64,000 nt of DNA from Ectocarpus siliculosus (Eukaryota > Sar > Phaeophyceae > Ectocarpales > Ectocarpaceae), in contig FN649741.1 of the NCBI GenBank assembly GCA_000310025.1, positions 6,912,003 to 6,976,002 of the forward strand, read 5' to 3'. The notes beneath the pieces were generated by a model. The model saw only the letters and a program-made list of their open reading frames with translations. It searched no databases and was not told where the DNA came from. Shown here piece by piece: positions 25,101-37,820 of this stretch (position 1 is the first letter of the stretch; every line of letters begins with the position of its first letter). Position numbers and translations under genes: made by a program.

Positions 25101-25404
25101 ACATTTCTTGGTTTGGTGTCATGGGGCATATATTCTCCCGGTTGTCACCTGCGATCGTATGTGTCTTGTCGCCCGGATACCGCCTTGAGCAAAACCCAAC
25201 ATCCCACACACAAACAAGAGAGGCAACAGTCTCAACGGACACATGGACACACCTCTTCGTACGCATCGGCAGCATCTCTCGGCTTCTCCGCCCCGTGCAC
25301 AATGGCAGCTGCGTTCTGCACCGCGCGCTTGTTGATGTCGATGTCGCTGTCCTCGTGCAACGCCTTCATTGCTTTCGTCACCTCTTTTGGCTTCATCCCA
25401 TGAC
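22146..25404 (-). CDS. MULE/FAR1-type transposase, possibly degenerate
   Basis: Recognised minus-strand exons are 25253-25404, 24919-25011, 24344-24694, 23694-23892, 23167-23219 and 22146-23129. Exon 24344-24694 holds the catalytic core: the first Asp in VALYDDTAVKNRYRMPLG, the second in FIQDADAAMTAAVREVFPDA, then a WHLNQN segment corresponding to the usual WH..N. Exon 23694-23892 ends TTSRVEG, the typical run towards the third acidic residue. The last exon has a SWIM-like zinc finger (CQC, 14 residues on CRH) and a Gly/Thr-rich tail ending at the stop 22146-22148. The reading frame changes between 23167 and 23129: either a 37-nt intron removes 23130-23166, or a mutation broke the gene. N-terminal exons beyond 25404 are not certain; a Gln-rich open frame near 25901-26090 is a candidate. 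Confidence 0.8.
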
Positions 25405-25610
25405 CTGCGCCGTATGGGAGAGCCGGGAGCACAAAAATAAGTGGCGTGTCACAGACAAACAGGGTAACAATGTGGAGGCGACAGCAGTACCACGCTTCAA
25501 GGGCCGTTCGTCATGCGGCATCATGACTACCAACCATGACAAACCGTGGGATACGACGGGAGCCACTGTAGACCTACTCCAACGAGTTCAATCTTCCTTG
25601 CCCCATATTT

Positions 25611-26460
25611 GATTCACAAGACAAGACAAATGAAACGTTTCGCCGTCCACCGCTGAGTACACGAAAACAGCGAACCGAACGTGCACGCGTTGAAAGGCAC
25701 GAGGTGCAGCACAGCAGGGACAATCAATTGGCGTGCTACACCCACGGAAACAATGGCAGGGCCTCTACAGGGAGCCTTGATGTGGACCGGGGGAATGCCA
25801 GATACCGGTGCTCTTTTCATGGGGCCAAGGGGAACAGCAGCAGCAACATCAAGTAAAGCACACAAAAAAACATTGTGGGTGTCACGCCGAACGGCACGTG
25901 TCAAGCACCAACCCGTCTCGCCTGCGTTTCCGGCGGGGGGCTGGTGGTCAATGTCTGCTGCTGTTGTTGCTGTACGGGGTGGGCTTGTACAGGGTAGCCC
26001 GCAAAACCTCCGGCGGCCCCAGCATCGGGAGCACCCACAGGGGCCGGAGTTCCCAACGGCAGACCAGTGCGAGGTGAAAGCATGGCCTGCAACCGCACGC
26101 GAAACCCACCACGCGGCGGAATGGAAGGACACCATGTCAACGTTTGATCACAAGACAAGACAAATGAAACGTTTCGCCGTCCACCGCTGAGTACACGAAA
26201 ACAGCGAACCGTACGTGCACGCGTTGAAAGGCACGAGGTACAGCACAGCAGCGACAATCCACTGGCGTGCTACACCCACGGAACAAACATTGCCGGTGTC
26301 ACGTCGAACCGCACTTGTCAAACATCAACCCGTCTCGCCTGCGTTTCCGGCGGAGGGCTGGTGGTCAATATCTGCTGCTGTTGTTGCTGTACGGGGTGGG
26401 CTTGTACAGGGTAGCCCGCAAAGGCTCCCGCAGCGCCAGCATGACGAGCACCGTAAGAGG
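25611..26460. repeat. Tandem duplication inside the MULE (about 535-bp spacing)
   Basis: A block beginning GAT(T)CACAAGACAAGACAAA starts at 25611 and again at 26146. Both copies contain the same Gln-rich minus-strand frame (GYPVQAHPVQQQQQQ). Copy 1 carries about 120 extra bases, missing from copy 2, after the shared GGCGTGCTACACCCACGGAA. Confidence 0.9.
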
Positions 26461-27047
26461 CCGACAGAGCAGCACTGGATGGAAGCATTCCTAGCAATGA
26501 CACTACCGCACGGCAGGCCACGGGTCCCACGACGCGAACATGGAGGGTAGACACATGAAGTTAAGGGGTTGGGCAAGTGCGTGCACAATGCCTGCACCTC
26601 TACCAGCCCAGCACTGCTGTAGCACCACCATACAGCCGAGCAGCCAGAAGAAAAGACTCCGGACTATACGGCAAGGACAACAGGCAGGGCCTGGCCTGGC
26701 CTGACCACACCAGTGCAGGCACATGATCACCAACGTACGTACGACGGCAACAACAGGTACAGAGCAGCATCGACACGTGGGACAGCATGAGGGAGGCTGC
26801 AACACAGGAGACAGACCAACACACACATGGCGCTGGTGCGGGTGCGGCCGTTGCTATTTTATTTCCAAAAAAAACATCACAGAGAGGGTGAGGGTGAGGC
26901 ACAGACACAGAGGATGCACGGACGCCTGTCGGGACGGGATCTCACCAGTTATCGTTGTGTGTTGTCTCCTCGTCTTCCCCCAGCGTGCGGGTGCGTGTCG
27001 CCGCCTTCAGACGGCTCTCCGCCGCCGTGATTATCGCTGCTTTTATA

Positions 27048-27167
27048 GGAGAGGGAGAAGAACCTCTTCGGGGACACTCCGGGCGGTTTCCCGGGGTTTC
27101 GATCCGTCTGGATGTTTGGACTGTGGTTCTCTTCTATAATCCATGGATTGCAAATATTCGCGCCCCC
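27048..27167 (-). repeat. Right terminal inverted repeat of the MULE
   Basis: Reverse-complement partner of 21110-21232. Read outward (plus strand) it contains TTCTATAATCC and an ATG at 27112 that is in frame with the sulfotransferase start at 27313. Confidence 0.92.
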
Positions 27168-27312
27168 GGACCCGGACGTCTTATCCATTCTGCCGATCCC
27201 CGTACTCCATTTCGCAACTTTCGATCCGAAGGGGAGCCAGAGGTGGCAGCACAGGAGAGCGTTACCGCCTACATCTCCGTCTCTCTCTCTCTTCTCTCTC
27301 CCCCTTCTCTTC

Positions 27313-30300
27313 ATGCCGCGTCTAGCCGTGCTCATCTCGGGATGCTCTGTGTTCCTTGTGTTAAGCTGGGCAATGGTCGCGATTCGCCAGGCGAGTCGGC
27401 CTCAGTTCCATTCCTCCTCGCCAACAGTTTTGCCGGCAGCGAAAGCGCAGAAAGAAGGTGGTGTTGGTGTACATAAGGAGGACGCAGCCAAGCTCAAGAC
27501 CCGGTTCAAGACCCCTGATGGGAAGGACCTCGGCGACCGCGAGCTCGATCGGAATGGGAAGCCGAAGAAGAGGATGGGGTCGAGGGGCATCTCCGTGGAC
27601 AGGAAGAACATCGTCGAGACTGTTGAGATGGACGACCTCAGGGCCCCGCCGGGACGCCTGTGGATTCCCGCCGCGCTCTCCGGCCCCATCAACCACGACT
27701 CGCCAGACAACGCTCTCTTCAACGTGCTGGTGGCCTACTGCCAGCTGGACATGGTCGCCTACCACGAGAGCCCGTGGCTCTTCGCGATGGGAGCGTTCCA
27801 TCAACGAACCTCCGGGTGCATGGACGACCCGAGCTTGACCCGGACGTACAGACTCTCGTCCCTCAAGGTTCGTTGTACGCTTGGTTGGGCCTCTTTGGAC
27901 TTTCTGGCACCAGGGTTCCGGAGACGTTCTGGTGTCTGTTTCATGCCCGGCCTTGGCTTTGACCAACAACCTCGGAGCACGTCGTACATAATAGGTTATG
28001 TTATGTGAGAGTGTGAGAGTAAATCTGGATCTGTACTGCTGTAAGCTCCTTTCCTCCAAGCTGCAAAATTTGCGGAGAGACTATGCGTGACGCAGAGCGG
28101 GCGGATGCACGAGAGGACGAGAGGGCCACCAAACCCTCTTGCTGAGCCCACACGGGATATGCCACTAACTGCTGGTGTGCATTTGCTCAAGGGTCAAATA
28201 GAATCGCAAGGTGGGCCATACATTAAACATGATGAATTCATCGCTAACGAATTTTGTTCCAGCAGGTTTCTTGAAACACCCATGAACCACGACTACCGCT
28301 CGCGAATTTTCCTGGATTCTTCCTTGGATAGACATGAGGTCGTTTTTCTTTTTTCGTGGACAGAAACCAAACAGCAGAGAGGGAAACAGATGCGCTATCT
28401 CTCGAACGGGCACTCTTTCAGTGAGTATGTGTTTCTGAACAACTTAAAATAGTAGTGGTTGTTGGTGGTGAATTTTGGCGAGGTAGCAACTCAGACCGAA
28501 CTTGGGAAACTGCTGTTTGTGGTGTGAGATTTGGAGAGGTGGCAACTCCGACCGAACTCGGAACAATTTTCAAAGCCCCCCATGTGCTGTGAACCGCGAA
28601 TGCGTGGAACCTACATGCTATACCTGCAGCCAACCAACGTGCGGTGCTCAGGTATCTACCTTTCGGAGTGACCAATGCATGGACGATGGTCATGCGTAAT
28701 ATGTCTGGCAAGGAATGAATTTGTTAGAGCTATCCTGGTTCCCCGTACTTCTTGTGTGCGTCTGTGTGGTGGTATGGGTTTCCATTTTGGTCCTGGAAAA
28801 TCCGTAGGCGTTATCAAGGTTATAGTTTGTGCCCCGCAACACGCAAAAGAGAGCGGTCCGATGTTAACATCTCGACGGTGTAGAGGGAAAATAATGGCTG
28901 CATTGCAATCAAATTTGTGTTTTTGTGTCAGTGATTTCAAGAATCAAAGGCGACGTGCCCGCTCCCTTACACAACGCCGTCCTCATCGTTTCAGCACACG
29001 ACGCGGGTGCTTCTGGGCACACGACAGTTGTGTAAAAACAAAGAACTCTGTACTGGTGCGGTGTGGGGGAATCGTGTTTCGCATGCTTAAGGGGTTGTCC
29101 ATGATGCATGTCTTTCGTTATCATGTCTACAACCGTGACGCGTACGTTGCCTTTACGTGTACCGGAAACCCACAGGGTGTTGGCTTCTTCTTTTTTTTCC
29201 AAAGTTGTTATCGTATTGTTGCTGAAAAAGAGTGTCTGTGTTGGTTCGGTGTCGTGGTTGACAAGTCCCGCCCCGCTCTTGCCGTCCGTGTGTCTCCATC
29301 GTTGCCGTTACGCGCCGGTCCTGATTGACATGACAGCGAGTGCTAGAAGAAAACCCCGACGAGTTCATGGATCCCACCGGCTTCATCTACCACGAAACCC
29401 GCTGCGGCTCCACCCTCTCGGCGAACATGATAGCCGCCGTGCCCTCTAACATCGTCCACAGGTGCGGCGAAAAAGACAGGCCCCGGGAGAGTTGCACTTT
29501 TTTTTCTTGTTCTTTTTTCTTGCACGCGCGCCCTGCAGGACGTTGTCAATGGCAACGTAGGTCTACCGAAAAATAATATAAACTGCGACAGAAAGAGAAA
29601 AATAGTGGTTCCGCCGCGTTGGAAACTTAGGTATGCAGGCGGATCATCCAGACGACTCCCCCTCCCCTCACCCTCCCCTCTGTCTGTCTGTCGGTCTGTC
29701 TCTCCCAGCGAAACGCCTCCACCTGTTGCGGTCCTCAACCTGTGCCCGAAAACCGGAAGATGTCCCGACGGGTTGAGAGAGGAGCTGGTTCGTACCGTGT
29801 TCCGTCTGATGGGCCCGGTGCAAGACGGCCACACGGACCTGTTCTTCAAGTTCCAGAGCTCCAAGTTCCTGCCGGCGATCGAGCAGGCGTGGCCGGAGAC
29901 TAAGTGGATCTACCTTTTCCGAGACCCCCTCGAGGTCATGTCCTCCAACCTGAAGGTGTGCCTTGCTGCGAGCGCCCGCTTTTTTTGTTGTGGTACACAC
30001 AACAGGAGTCTGAGGAGGTGTGCTTGCTGGGAGCGTCAGCTTTGTTGATTCGCGTAGTAAAACACACATCAGAAGTCTGAAGGTGCACAGCAGTGAGGGC
30101 CTCAGCTTAGCGACCCCTAGTGTCACGACGAAATGTAACCGCTATTCAGGGCACGTTGCTAAACCGAACTACCAATGATATAGCAGTTGTTCGCGTGCGG
30201 TGCCACGTGATTTTGTGGTCGCTAAACCGAGACCCCCACTGTATTTGCTTCGATCGTCGGCCTCTCTCTAGTAGTACGTAGTACACGCACCAGGAGTCCG

Positions 30301-32358
30301 GGATGGGTTGGCCACCCATCGGTATCCTCTTCGTACCTCGTCGTGTGCATGCATTAAAGAACTCGGGGCTTGGCCGGCCCCCTATCGGTGTCCTTACCCT
30401 CAGGATAAGGGTGGAAAACTTGCACCCTGTGTGCGAAGCGGCTATTTAGTTGTTGGTTGATGCACATGTTACCTCGACATAGGAGGACTGCCAGGGGGAG
30501 TGTCCTTCCAAGCGGCCAATCAGAAACCAAAACCTTTTCCGCTTCCGAAACGAACTGTAGAATGAAAACGTGTGCCATGATGATGGAAAGTAGTCAGAGG
30601 TGAAAGTACGAGGGGATAGGTTCCCACAAAGCTGGCATGGAGCATACCTCTCGCAAGTGGGAGGGTCTGTCCTTCTTTTGGTCCCACGACACGGAGGCAA
30701 CACACCAAGTTCACGTACCGAGGGGATCTCGCGAAACATTACATCCAAGCCCTGACCCCCGGCTCCCAAAGGGGTACAGTATACTAGGCTCCCCTTCGGA
30801 AGTTAGGTGGCTTGCCTCCCGGGGGCAACGCAAGAGGACATGACCAATGTCATCGCGATCGCATCGTTGCATCTCAATGTCATGACGTTCGGTAGTGCCG
30901 GCTTTGCGTACATCCTGCAGAATTTGCCTGTCATTTGCATCATGTGTGGGGTATTTTTTTTTTTCTCGCTGTGACTTCTCGCGTGTGCGTGAGTGTGTGC
31001 TTTTAGGCTAGTGGCGCCTTTGCTGCAGGTCGTACGGCTGCGTTCCGCTGCGTTTGATGTCTCACTCTTGCATATTCGTGTTGCCATGGGCGCGCACCAG
31101 TAGCATCAATCTTCTTCTTGTTCTCACACCATCCGGAAAAAACGAGACCTTTCGCCCATCGCACTCCCACGTTCCTACTGCGGAGTCCATCAGTACATTG
31201 GCACGTGTTCCTCTCCTCATCCTTGTTTACCGTATGCGGACCTTTGTGAACGCAGCCAGCGTGTGCTTGTTAGGTTCATCACGGTCACCCTGGTGTGTTC
31301 AGTTCCCTCACCGAAAACGAAACAAAGAAGTAGCCTTTTTCCACACACAAGCAAGTCCAGGAGAAGCTTAGCGGTATTGTCGTACGCCGCTAGATTATTT
31401 TCTATACAGATATCTCACTTGTTTTTTTGCTAAGCAGACTTCGAACTGGCAGCCCTGCAAGCAGACCGCAGCACGGCGGTATGCATACATCCCCGTCAGA
31501 GTACCTGCGTCACCCTTTTCGCCTCCTCCATTCCAAACGACAGGGAGCCTGGCGAAAACAGGTAGCTAGCGCAGAGCGCAATATGACGTCCCCCGCGGTC
31601 TATAACCTCGGCGGGCCCTGCGTGAGGGGCGCAAAGGGCGGCGGGTCGAGAAAAGCGCCAAGCCCGGAAAGCCTTGTTACCACTTGCGCTAAGCACCTGG
31701 AGACGCTGAATGAGATTGCTCTGACGCAGATCGTGGAGGGCTCTCCCAATGGGCTGGCCGTCGAGTATCGGCAGCTACCGGAGGTGAGGAGGGTGTGGCA
31801 ATTGTGGCGTAATCTTGGAAAAGTTGTGCTGTGGCGGAAATCGACCTTCTGGTGGTGGTCGTTTTTTTTGTTTTGTTCGGGAGTGGGATAAGGATTCGTT
31901 TCGTTTTGCGATACCATCCCGACACCACGTCCTGCCGTGCATTTTGTGCTTCCGTGTGTTTTGTGTGCATCCCATATGTGTGTCGGGAGAACGATCCTCG
32001 TGAAGAATTACGCGGGCTTTATGGCGGTGTCCTCAACGTTGACGCCGCATAGACACGTAGTGCTTGCGCTCGGTTGATTTGCGGCACGCAGAGCTACTCT
32101 CTCAGTCGATTGGGTCAGGGCTGCATATTGAGGAATGATTCCGCAGCGGGTGCTGTGCATAGAAGTTAACAAGAACGTCAGAATGGGGTCGGCTCAGCAG
32201 GATTTATTCACGCCGTCGTTGACGTGTCGGCCTCTGGTGTGTGGAGCTAATTGTTTCAGCTTGCGTGTCCAGCCAGGCCTTGCGGCAGTAGGTCCGGCTA
32301 CGTAGTCAGCACTGTCCGCACACAAGATTCGAGCTTGCGACATGGTTCCGTGGAAAAT

Positions 32359-32391
<33 letters not shown>

Positions 32392-33553
32392 TCGAGTAGC
32401 CGCGTGCAGTATGCCATACACGCACCATGCAGCCATACGTGTGCGCAACGACACCTGCTGCTGCTGCTGCTGCTGCTGTGGACAGGCACATGGTGAACGA
32501 AACCCCGGCACATTGTCGGGAGAGCAACCTCTGATTGTACCCAGCCCCACCCCTGAGACGGACTGATGTACGGGTGCTGTATTGCGCCCAAGGCAGCGCT
32601 GAATTGGTGACTCGTGCTTGACCAGCCCCTGAGTGGAGATGTGCCTCGGTCTTGGCTGAGGGCGCGGCTTGTGCTCTGTTCTACGTGTACTTGCCGTAAC
32701 CCCCCTAACCCCCGCCGCGCGCGATGAAGGTCATGACGGAGTACGTGTACCCGAAGCACCTGGGCATGGCTGAGACCGAGGAGGAGCGTTCGGAGTTCAA
32801 GCGCTGGATGGAGCCAGTGACTCACGTGTACTCGAAGGGCATGGCAACTCCTGCCGAAGGCGCAGTCTCCAAGGCGAGTAGATAGCTGCTGCCGCTGCCG
32901 TGCTCGCTGGAGTTAGATAGTTCTGGTTGCCTTCTCGGAATGCTTTTCGCGGCCTGCCCTCTAGGCGGACTCACGCGCGCCTTGTACAAGAGCTAGTGGC
33001 GTTGCAGGCTGCGGTTTCTCACGTCCGTTGTGCAAGAGCTAATGGCGACACGCTTGCGGAAGCTGCGGTTTCTGCGCGAAACAAGCGTGGTGGTGACCGC
33101 GGTCGGCCTGCCGACCGTTGGGCCATGTGTCAGATGCCAGCGTGCTTTGCCTTCAGAGAGCGGTATTGTACTCGTGACAACAGTAGTACACCCTCGCTGG
33201 CTACTTTTTCTCGTTTTCAGTTTCGGATCGGTGGAGCTCCAACCGACAAAGAGCATGGAGAACGATCTCACATTTTGTCCCCACGACATTTTTTGGTTAG
33301 TTTGTCTTGCTGTTCACGGTGCCACCGTTTTGATTGTTTCACGTCCATGTCCATCGATGCGCCGAATCGTTGGATTCCGCCTCTTCAGGAGTATCAACAA
33401 GGGATGGATCTCGAGTTGAAGGAGCAGGGCAGCGACCCGCGCATGCGAGCAGCGGCTGCCACCATGTGCGCGAACTACCGCTCCCTCGTCGAACTGCAGC
33501 GATGGCGAAAGGAGGAGCAGGGCAGCACGATGGGGACCTGTGATGTCAGATGA
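27313..33553 (+). CDS. Sulfotransferase, type II membrane protein (about 485 aa, complete)
   Basis: Exons 27313-27867, 29337-29461, 29709-29955, 31562-31783, 32730-32873 and 33389-33553 join in phase (1458 bases; TGA at 33551). The N-terminus has one hydrophobic segment (LAVLISGCSVFLVLSWAMVA), consistent with a Golgi signal anchor. The PAPS-binding 5'-phosphosulfate loop is FIYHETRCGSTLSANM (near residue 200) and the 3'-phosphate site is WIYLFRDPLEVMSSNLK (near residue 298), both diagnostic of sulfotransferases. The enzyme should transfer sulfate from PAPS to an acceptor in the secretory pathway. In a brown alga a cell-wall polysaccharide is plausible, but nothing here shows the substrate. 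The intron after 32873 uses a GC donor (AAG then gcgagt). The start ATG at 27313 gives a good signal anchor. An upstream in-frame ATG at 27112 lies in the transposon repeat. Confidence 0.88.
32361..32392. repeat. (AC)n microsatellite
   Basis: A pure AC run of about 32 bases in the sulfotransferase intron 31784-32729. A short (CTG)n run of about eight units follows at 32455-32478. Confidence 0.9.
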
Positions 33554-34036
33554 CGTGTTCTCTCTTGGGCACGCCACTACGATAAGTGGTACTTGGTGGG
33601 TATGGTTACTCCGGTTTCTTTTTCAGGGTGGACGAAGCCCTCCTCCCCGAGGCGTGCAGCCCGAAACTCGAGAGGGGCGCTTCCATGATATTTGGGTAGG
33701 CGTGATGGCTGTGGACCTAATTTTTCACTTAGAACTGCGGCGTTCAAGGGTAATTATTTTTTGTGTGCTGAATGAGGGTGCCCGTTGTGTAGCTGTACAG
33801 CCCTCTTCGTACTGGCAAAACGGGCGTGAGGCTAGAAGGACTTACATGTAGCGCGGGTGCCTGGTGGCCAGAAATACCACTAGCACTGGCCATATACAAA
33901 ATACACCGAAAAGTGTAGTACACGTCACACCACGAAAAATGGGGGGACTGTCGCCATAATAAATAGGACGAAAACACACACTGGCCAGGAACCTGGTCGG
34001 TGTTGTCGTGTTGCTCGTGCTATTTCGCCGAGCACG

Positions 34037-34353
34037 GCCGCCGCTAGACAGGAAGTGCAGCTCGAGACATGTGTGTGTAAGTGTGCTTTGTTTTGTTTTC
34101 GAAACTTGCCCCCTTTCTACCAAGCCGCCGATTCTATAGCAGTAGATACATGGCGTTAGTTAGCGGGTGCGGCGAAGGGCTACTGCATCGAGCAAATCTG
34201 CCGCTAGGCAGGTAATGCAGCTAGAGACATTTGTGTTGGTGTTTTTGAAACTTTCCCCTTTTCTCAAGCCGCGGACACTCGCAGGTATCCTTTTCTCAAG
34301 CCGCGGACACTCGCAGGTATTTGGCGTTTGGGATTGGCGGGTGCGGCGAAGGG
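34037..34353. repeat. Two imperfect tandem units of about 155 bp with a nested perfect 32-bp duplication
   Basis: GCCGCTAGACAGGAAGTGCAG near 34037 recurs as GCCGCTAGGCAGGTAATGCAG near 34197, and both units end in GCGGGTGCGGCGAAGGGC. Within the second unit a 32-base segment (34257-34288) is repeated exactly at 34289-34320. Confidence 0.85.
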
Positions 34354-37300
34354 CGATCGCATTGGCCAACGGGGAGAAGAGTTCTTTGGAATTCATGGCT
34401 TGTTCCCCCCCCCCCCACCGCACGCAGGGTATATATGAGGGGGGGGCGGGGAGGTGCATTGATCCGGCCTTTTTTGTTGCCGTACCCTGCTTTTCCCCTG
34501 TCTTGGTTTCCCGTAGACGTGGTCAATTCCTTGATATTCGATGTTGGTTTGGTTTCCCTCGACTTGATTCTGTATCCTACTTTTAATTGCCTTTGTACAT
34601 GTTTTGCGCGGGTGGCACAAGTCTAGTGGGTTCTTCTTGGTCGCTACAGTGTTAAATCACCCGCATCCTTGCAAGATGAACTTTTTTTTGTTTTGTTTTT
34701 TTGCTGCATGGTTCGTTATTTAAGTGTTGCCAACTGTTGAAAATGTGGCGGCAAATTTTGATGTCGTGTGTTCCGCTGGCGTGAATTTGATAATTAAATC
34801 CGCATTCAGTCAGGACTTCCTATCAACATTAGTTCTCCGGCGGTAGCTTTCTTTCGTGGTTGCGATCAAGGAGCAAGGAATGCTGTGTCTCCAACCCTCC
34901 TCTTAGATCCTCCTCCGTTCATTGGTTAGTTCGTGTTGTATGTACAGTACCGTCGGTGAGACCAATGAGACGGAGCACCGGTGCTTGAGGGCCCCGCCCA
35001 TGGTGGTTCTCGCGTTTAGCGCTTACGAAACTCAAAACCAAGTTGTTTTTTTTTGCGGTGCAGTGAAAGACTACCGGAATCCACTGCTGTCAGCCATCGT
35101 CCACACGAGGTGTCTCGACGCTCAACTCAACATGCGGGTGTTTGAAGCCCGTTAGGCCACTCTCTGCTGCTCATATCCTGGACCACACGGAACCCTTCTT
35201 GACCCCACCCGCCCTTCGGATGTTCGAAAAGAGGCTTCGCACATGCGACCTCGGCACAGAGGGTTATTTGCACGCATTGGGGGCTTCCTCGGAATGCCTA
35301 CTTGGCAACGGTTTCGATGATATTCGGCGTTCGTTTGGGAGGGGTAACCTCCCCGTCGTGAAAACGAAAAAAACGCTATGGGGGGGGGGGGGGCTGTGTC
35401 CTGGGCCGATATCGACGGTCTGCAATTGCACCATGGGGGAGGTCTAAGTGGAAAAAATACGGTGTTCGGCCGTTGGGATCATGAAAATGTCAGGTCACGC
35501 CGCGAGAGGGTTGCCCTACAACGCCCAGTAGGACGGAAACACCTCGACGTCATGGTCCTGTTGAGACCTGTTTTGAGCAAGGAGGAAATACAATCTTTCA
35601 GCCCCTTCCCGCCAACCAAGACGCGCCCTTGGAACCACCTAGACAAATCGTCGGGGCATTATTGGTTGTTCGAGCACCCAGAAAAAAATCATTGGTCAAG
35701 GATTCTGCGACTTCGATTTTTACCTTGTAGAACTCTGTTCGCCGAGAGCAAGTACACAAGGTTATCCCACCATTTTCTACCCAGATGAAAAATGTCAGGA
35801 TTGTATCCATCGGCAGGGTGCGCTCGGACACCCACATGTGGAACCGCCGCCCCATCTTGTGTACCGCCAATGGAGACCCGGCACTCGCTTCTCTCTAAGG
35901 GGGGCACATAGGTTGGCCACATTCATCACGCTACGGCATGTTGAGGGTCTACTACAATATTTGACCCTTGGAATGAACTATATATTGTAGTTTCTCTCTC
36001 TTCGTGCCACCGCATATTCACGTGAGTGCTGCAGCTGAGGCAAGCAAGTGCATATATTCGGCGCAACTCGTGCATTGCTTGCTCCCGAACGCGATGAGTG
36101 GCCAACGGGAAAGCACACACGGCACCCCCACTCGCACATGACGAAACCAAACCGTGTTTTTCTTTTTACAGAAGACAGTTCTTCTTCGGCTTTTGTTGAC
36201 GCCGCATGTTGAACCAAAAAAACGAGCAAAAAGCTTCCCCAAGAACAAGTCCAGCAGCAGAAACTACCGAAGTAGTCGTTCCCCAAGTCACGACATGAAA
36301 GGGACACACACAAGGAAGCACGAGACAAACACCAAAGAACACGGCGGAAAATGTAAACCCTTCCCAAACGGGCGCGTCAAAATCGAAAAATTGACAGTGG
36401 CCACTCGTTTCTCAAAGCCACATCATCCCCTATCCCGCAAACCCACCGGACAGCGCCATATCAAATAGACCAGCGCGCGTCATGTGATACTATTTAACCC
36501 TCGAACCCGCAAAGAGAAAGAAAAAAAACAAGACGACTCAACGCCTCCCCCTAAAAGAACACATATATGTCGGCTGGAGGCCTGCCTGTATCCCAATCAC
36601 CTACACAGTGGTTGGTTGCCGAACTTGCCAGCCCCCCAAACCCTCATCCACCCAACCTTGCCCGCTATCACAGACAAGCGCAGAAAGTGGTGCGCGCCCA
36701 GCAACCACCTGGACCGACGCACCGCACATAAAAACTCTTGTGTGTTTGCTGACTTCGCTACCTCTCTCGCTCACCTATCTCCCCCAAAACACCTGTGACT
36801 CTCACTCTCTCTCTCTCTTTCTGCCTGGATGCGCAGAGGCAATCCATGAAAAAAAAACTGTTCTTACTCTCGCCCCCTCGTTTCCTTCTGTTGGTGCTCT
36901 ATGGTACACTCATTCCACACGCACCCCGGACATGCAGCCGAATACTCTCGCGCCTGTAGTCATCACGAAAATCCACGTCAAGGCTTTAACGAGCTTCTAC
37001 TCCTGTAAGGAAACGTACACACTAGCTCAGCTCCCCTTCCCCCCCCCCCCCCCCTGTTACGCATGAAAACCGCCTATTCTCCCTCGTTGTGTCAAAAAGG
37101 CTGCCGTTCGTCATGACTAGTGTAAAATATCGTCACGATAAGACCACCCACCCGGCCACGGATTGAGGCAGGCGGTTTTGCCCATGATACAAATACCAGA
37201 TTACCTTCGTGACCCAAAATCATAACAGCAGCGGAAGGAGCGTTTCCTCTATACCGGCTGAAGGGAATACAACCGACACCCAGACATCGACATGATATGA

Positions 37301-37820
37301 TACCCACATACACCTATAAGTACCACCTACGGTGCTCCCTCTCTCTGCCCGCCGCGCGCGGCTGCCTGCTCGAAAAACCAACCGAAGCTGGCCGCGCTGC
37401 GAGATACCCTAGCGTGCCGTGGATATCAACATAAAAACTCGAGTGCTTCGTACCGAGATACACAGGTAGATAGATCACCCAACACAAAAAGCTACCCCAA
37501 ACAAAACACTACAAACCTCGACATCAACACCACCATATGCCCTAGTCTCCACACAACACACGGCATACCTACTACTACTGCTGTGGGTTTACATGCGGTA
37601 ATAAACAAGCTGCCCTTCGTGTCTCAAGCCGGCAGACGTTGCTTGTTGCCTAGCACTCTTGTGCACCTACTCTCCCGCCTCGAATACACAATAATGCGTG
37701 TGATAACTAGTTCTCAACCGACAGCAGGCAAGCGAAGCGCCGCCGAGAGGCACGCCAGTCCCTGAATATCCGGCACCCTCCCTTTGATACATCATTACAA
37801 AGCAGGCACACACTGGTACA

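Larger units (their letters stand above)
21110..27167. mobile_element. Mutator-like (MULE) DNA transposon, about 6.06 kb
   Basis: The element is bounded by near-identical inverted repeats (21110-21232 and 27048-27167) that begin GGGGGCGCGAATATTTGC. It encodes a minus-strand transposase with a MULE catalytic core and a SWIM zinc finger. A direct hexamer GGACCC flanks both ends (21104-21109 and 27168-27173). This may be the target-site duplication, although MULE duplications are usually 8-11 bases. Long terminal repeats plus a MULE/FAR1-type transposase fit the Mutator superfamily. The interior also has a 535-bp spaced tandem duplication and a possible frameshift, so the copy may no longer be autonomous. 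Confidence 0.88.

Noticed and set aside
25901-26554. Two Pro/Gln-rich minus-strand frames as separate genes
   Set aside because: They are the two copies of the duplication inside the MULE and at most one transposase N-terminal exon.
34900-35900. Overlapping open frames that might be an old transposon gene
   Set aside because: No catalytic motif, reverse transcriptase signature or terminal repeats were seen.
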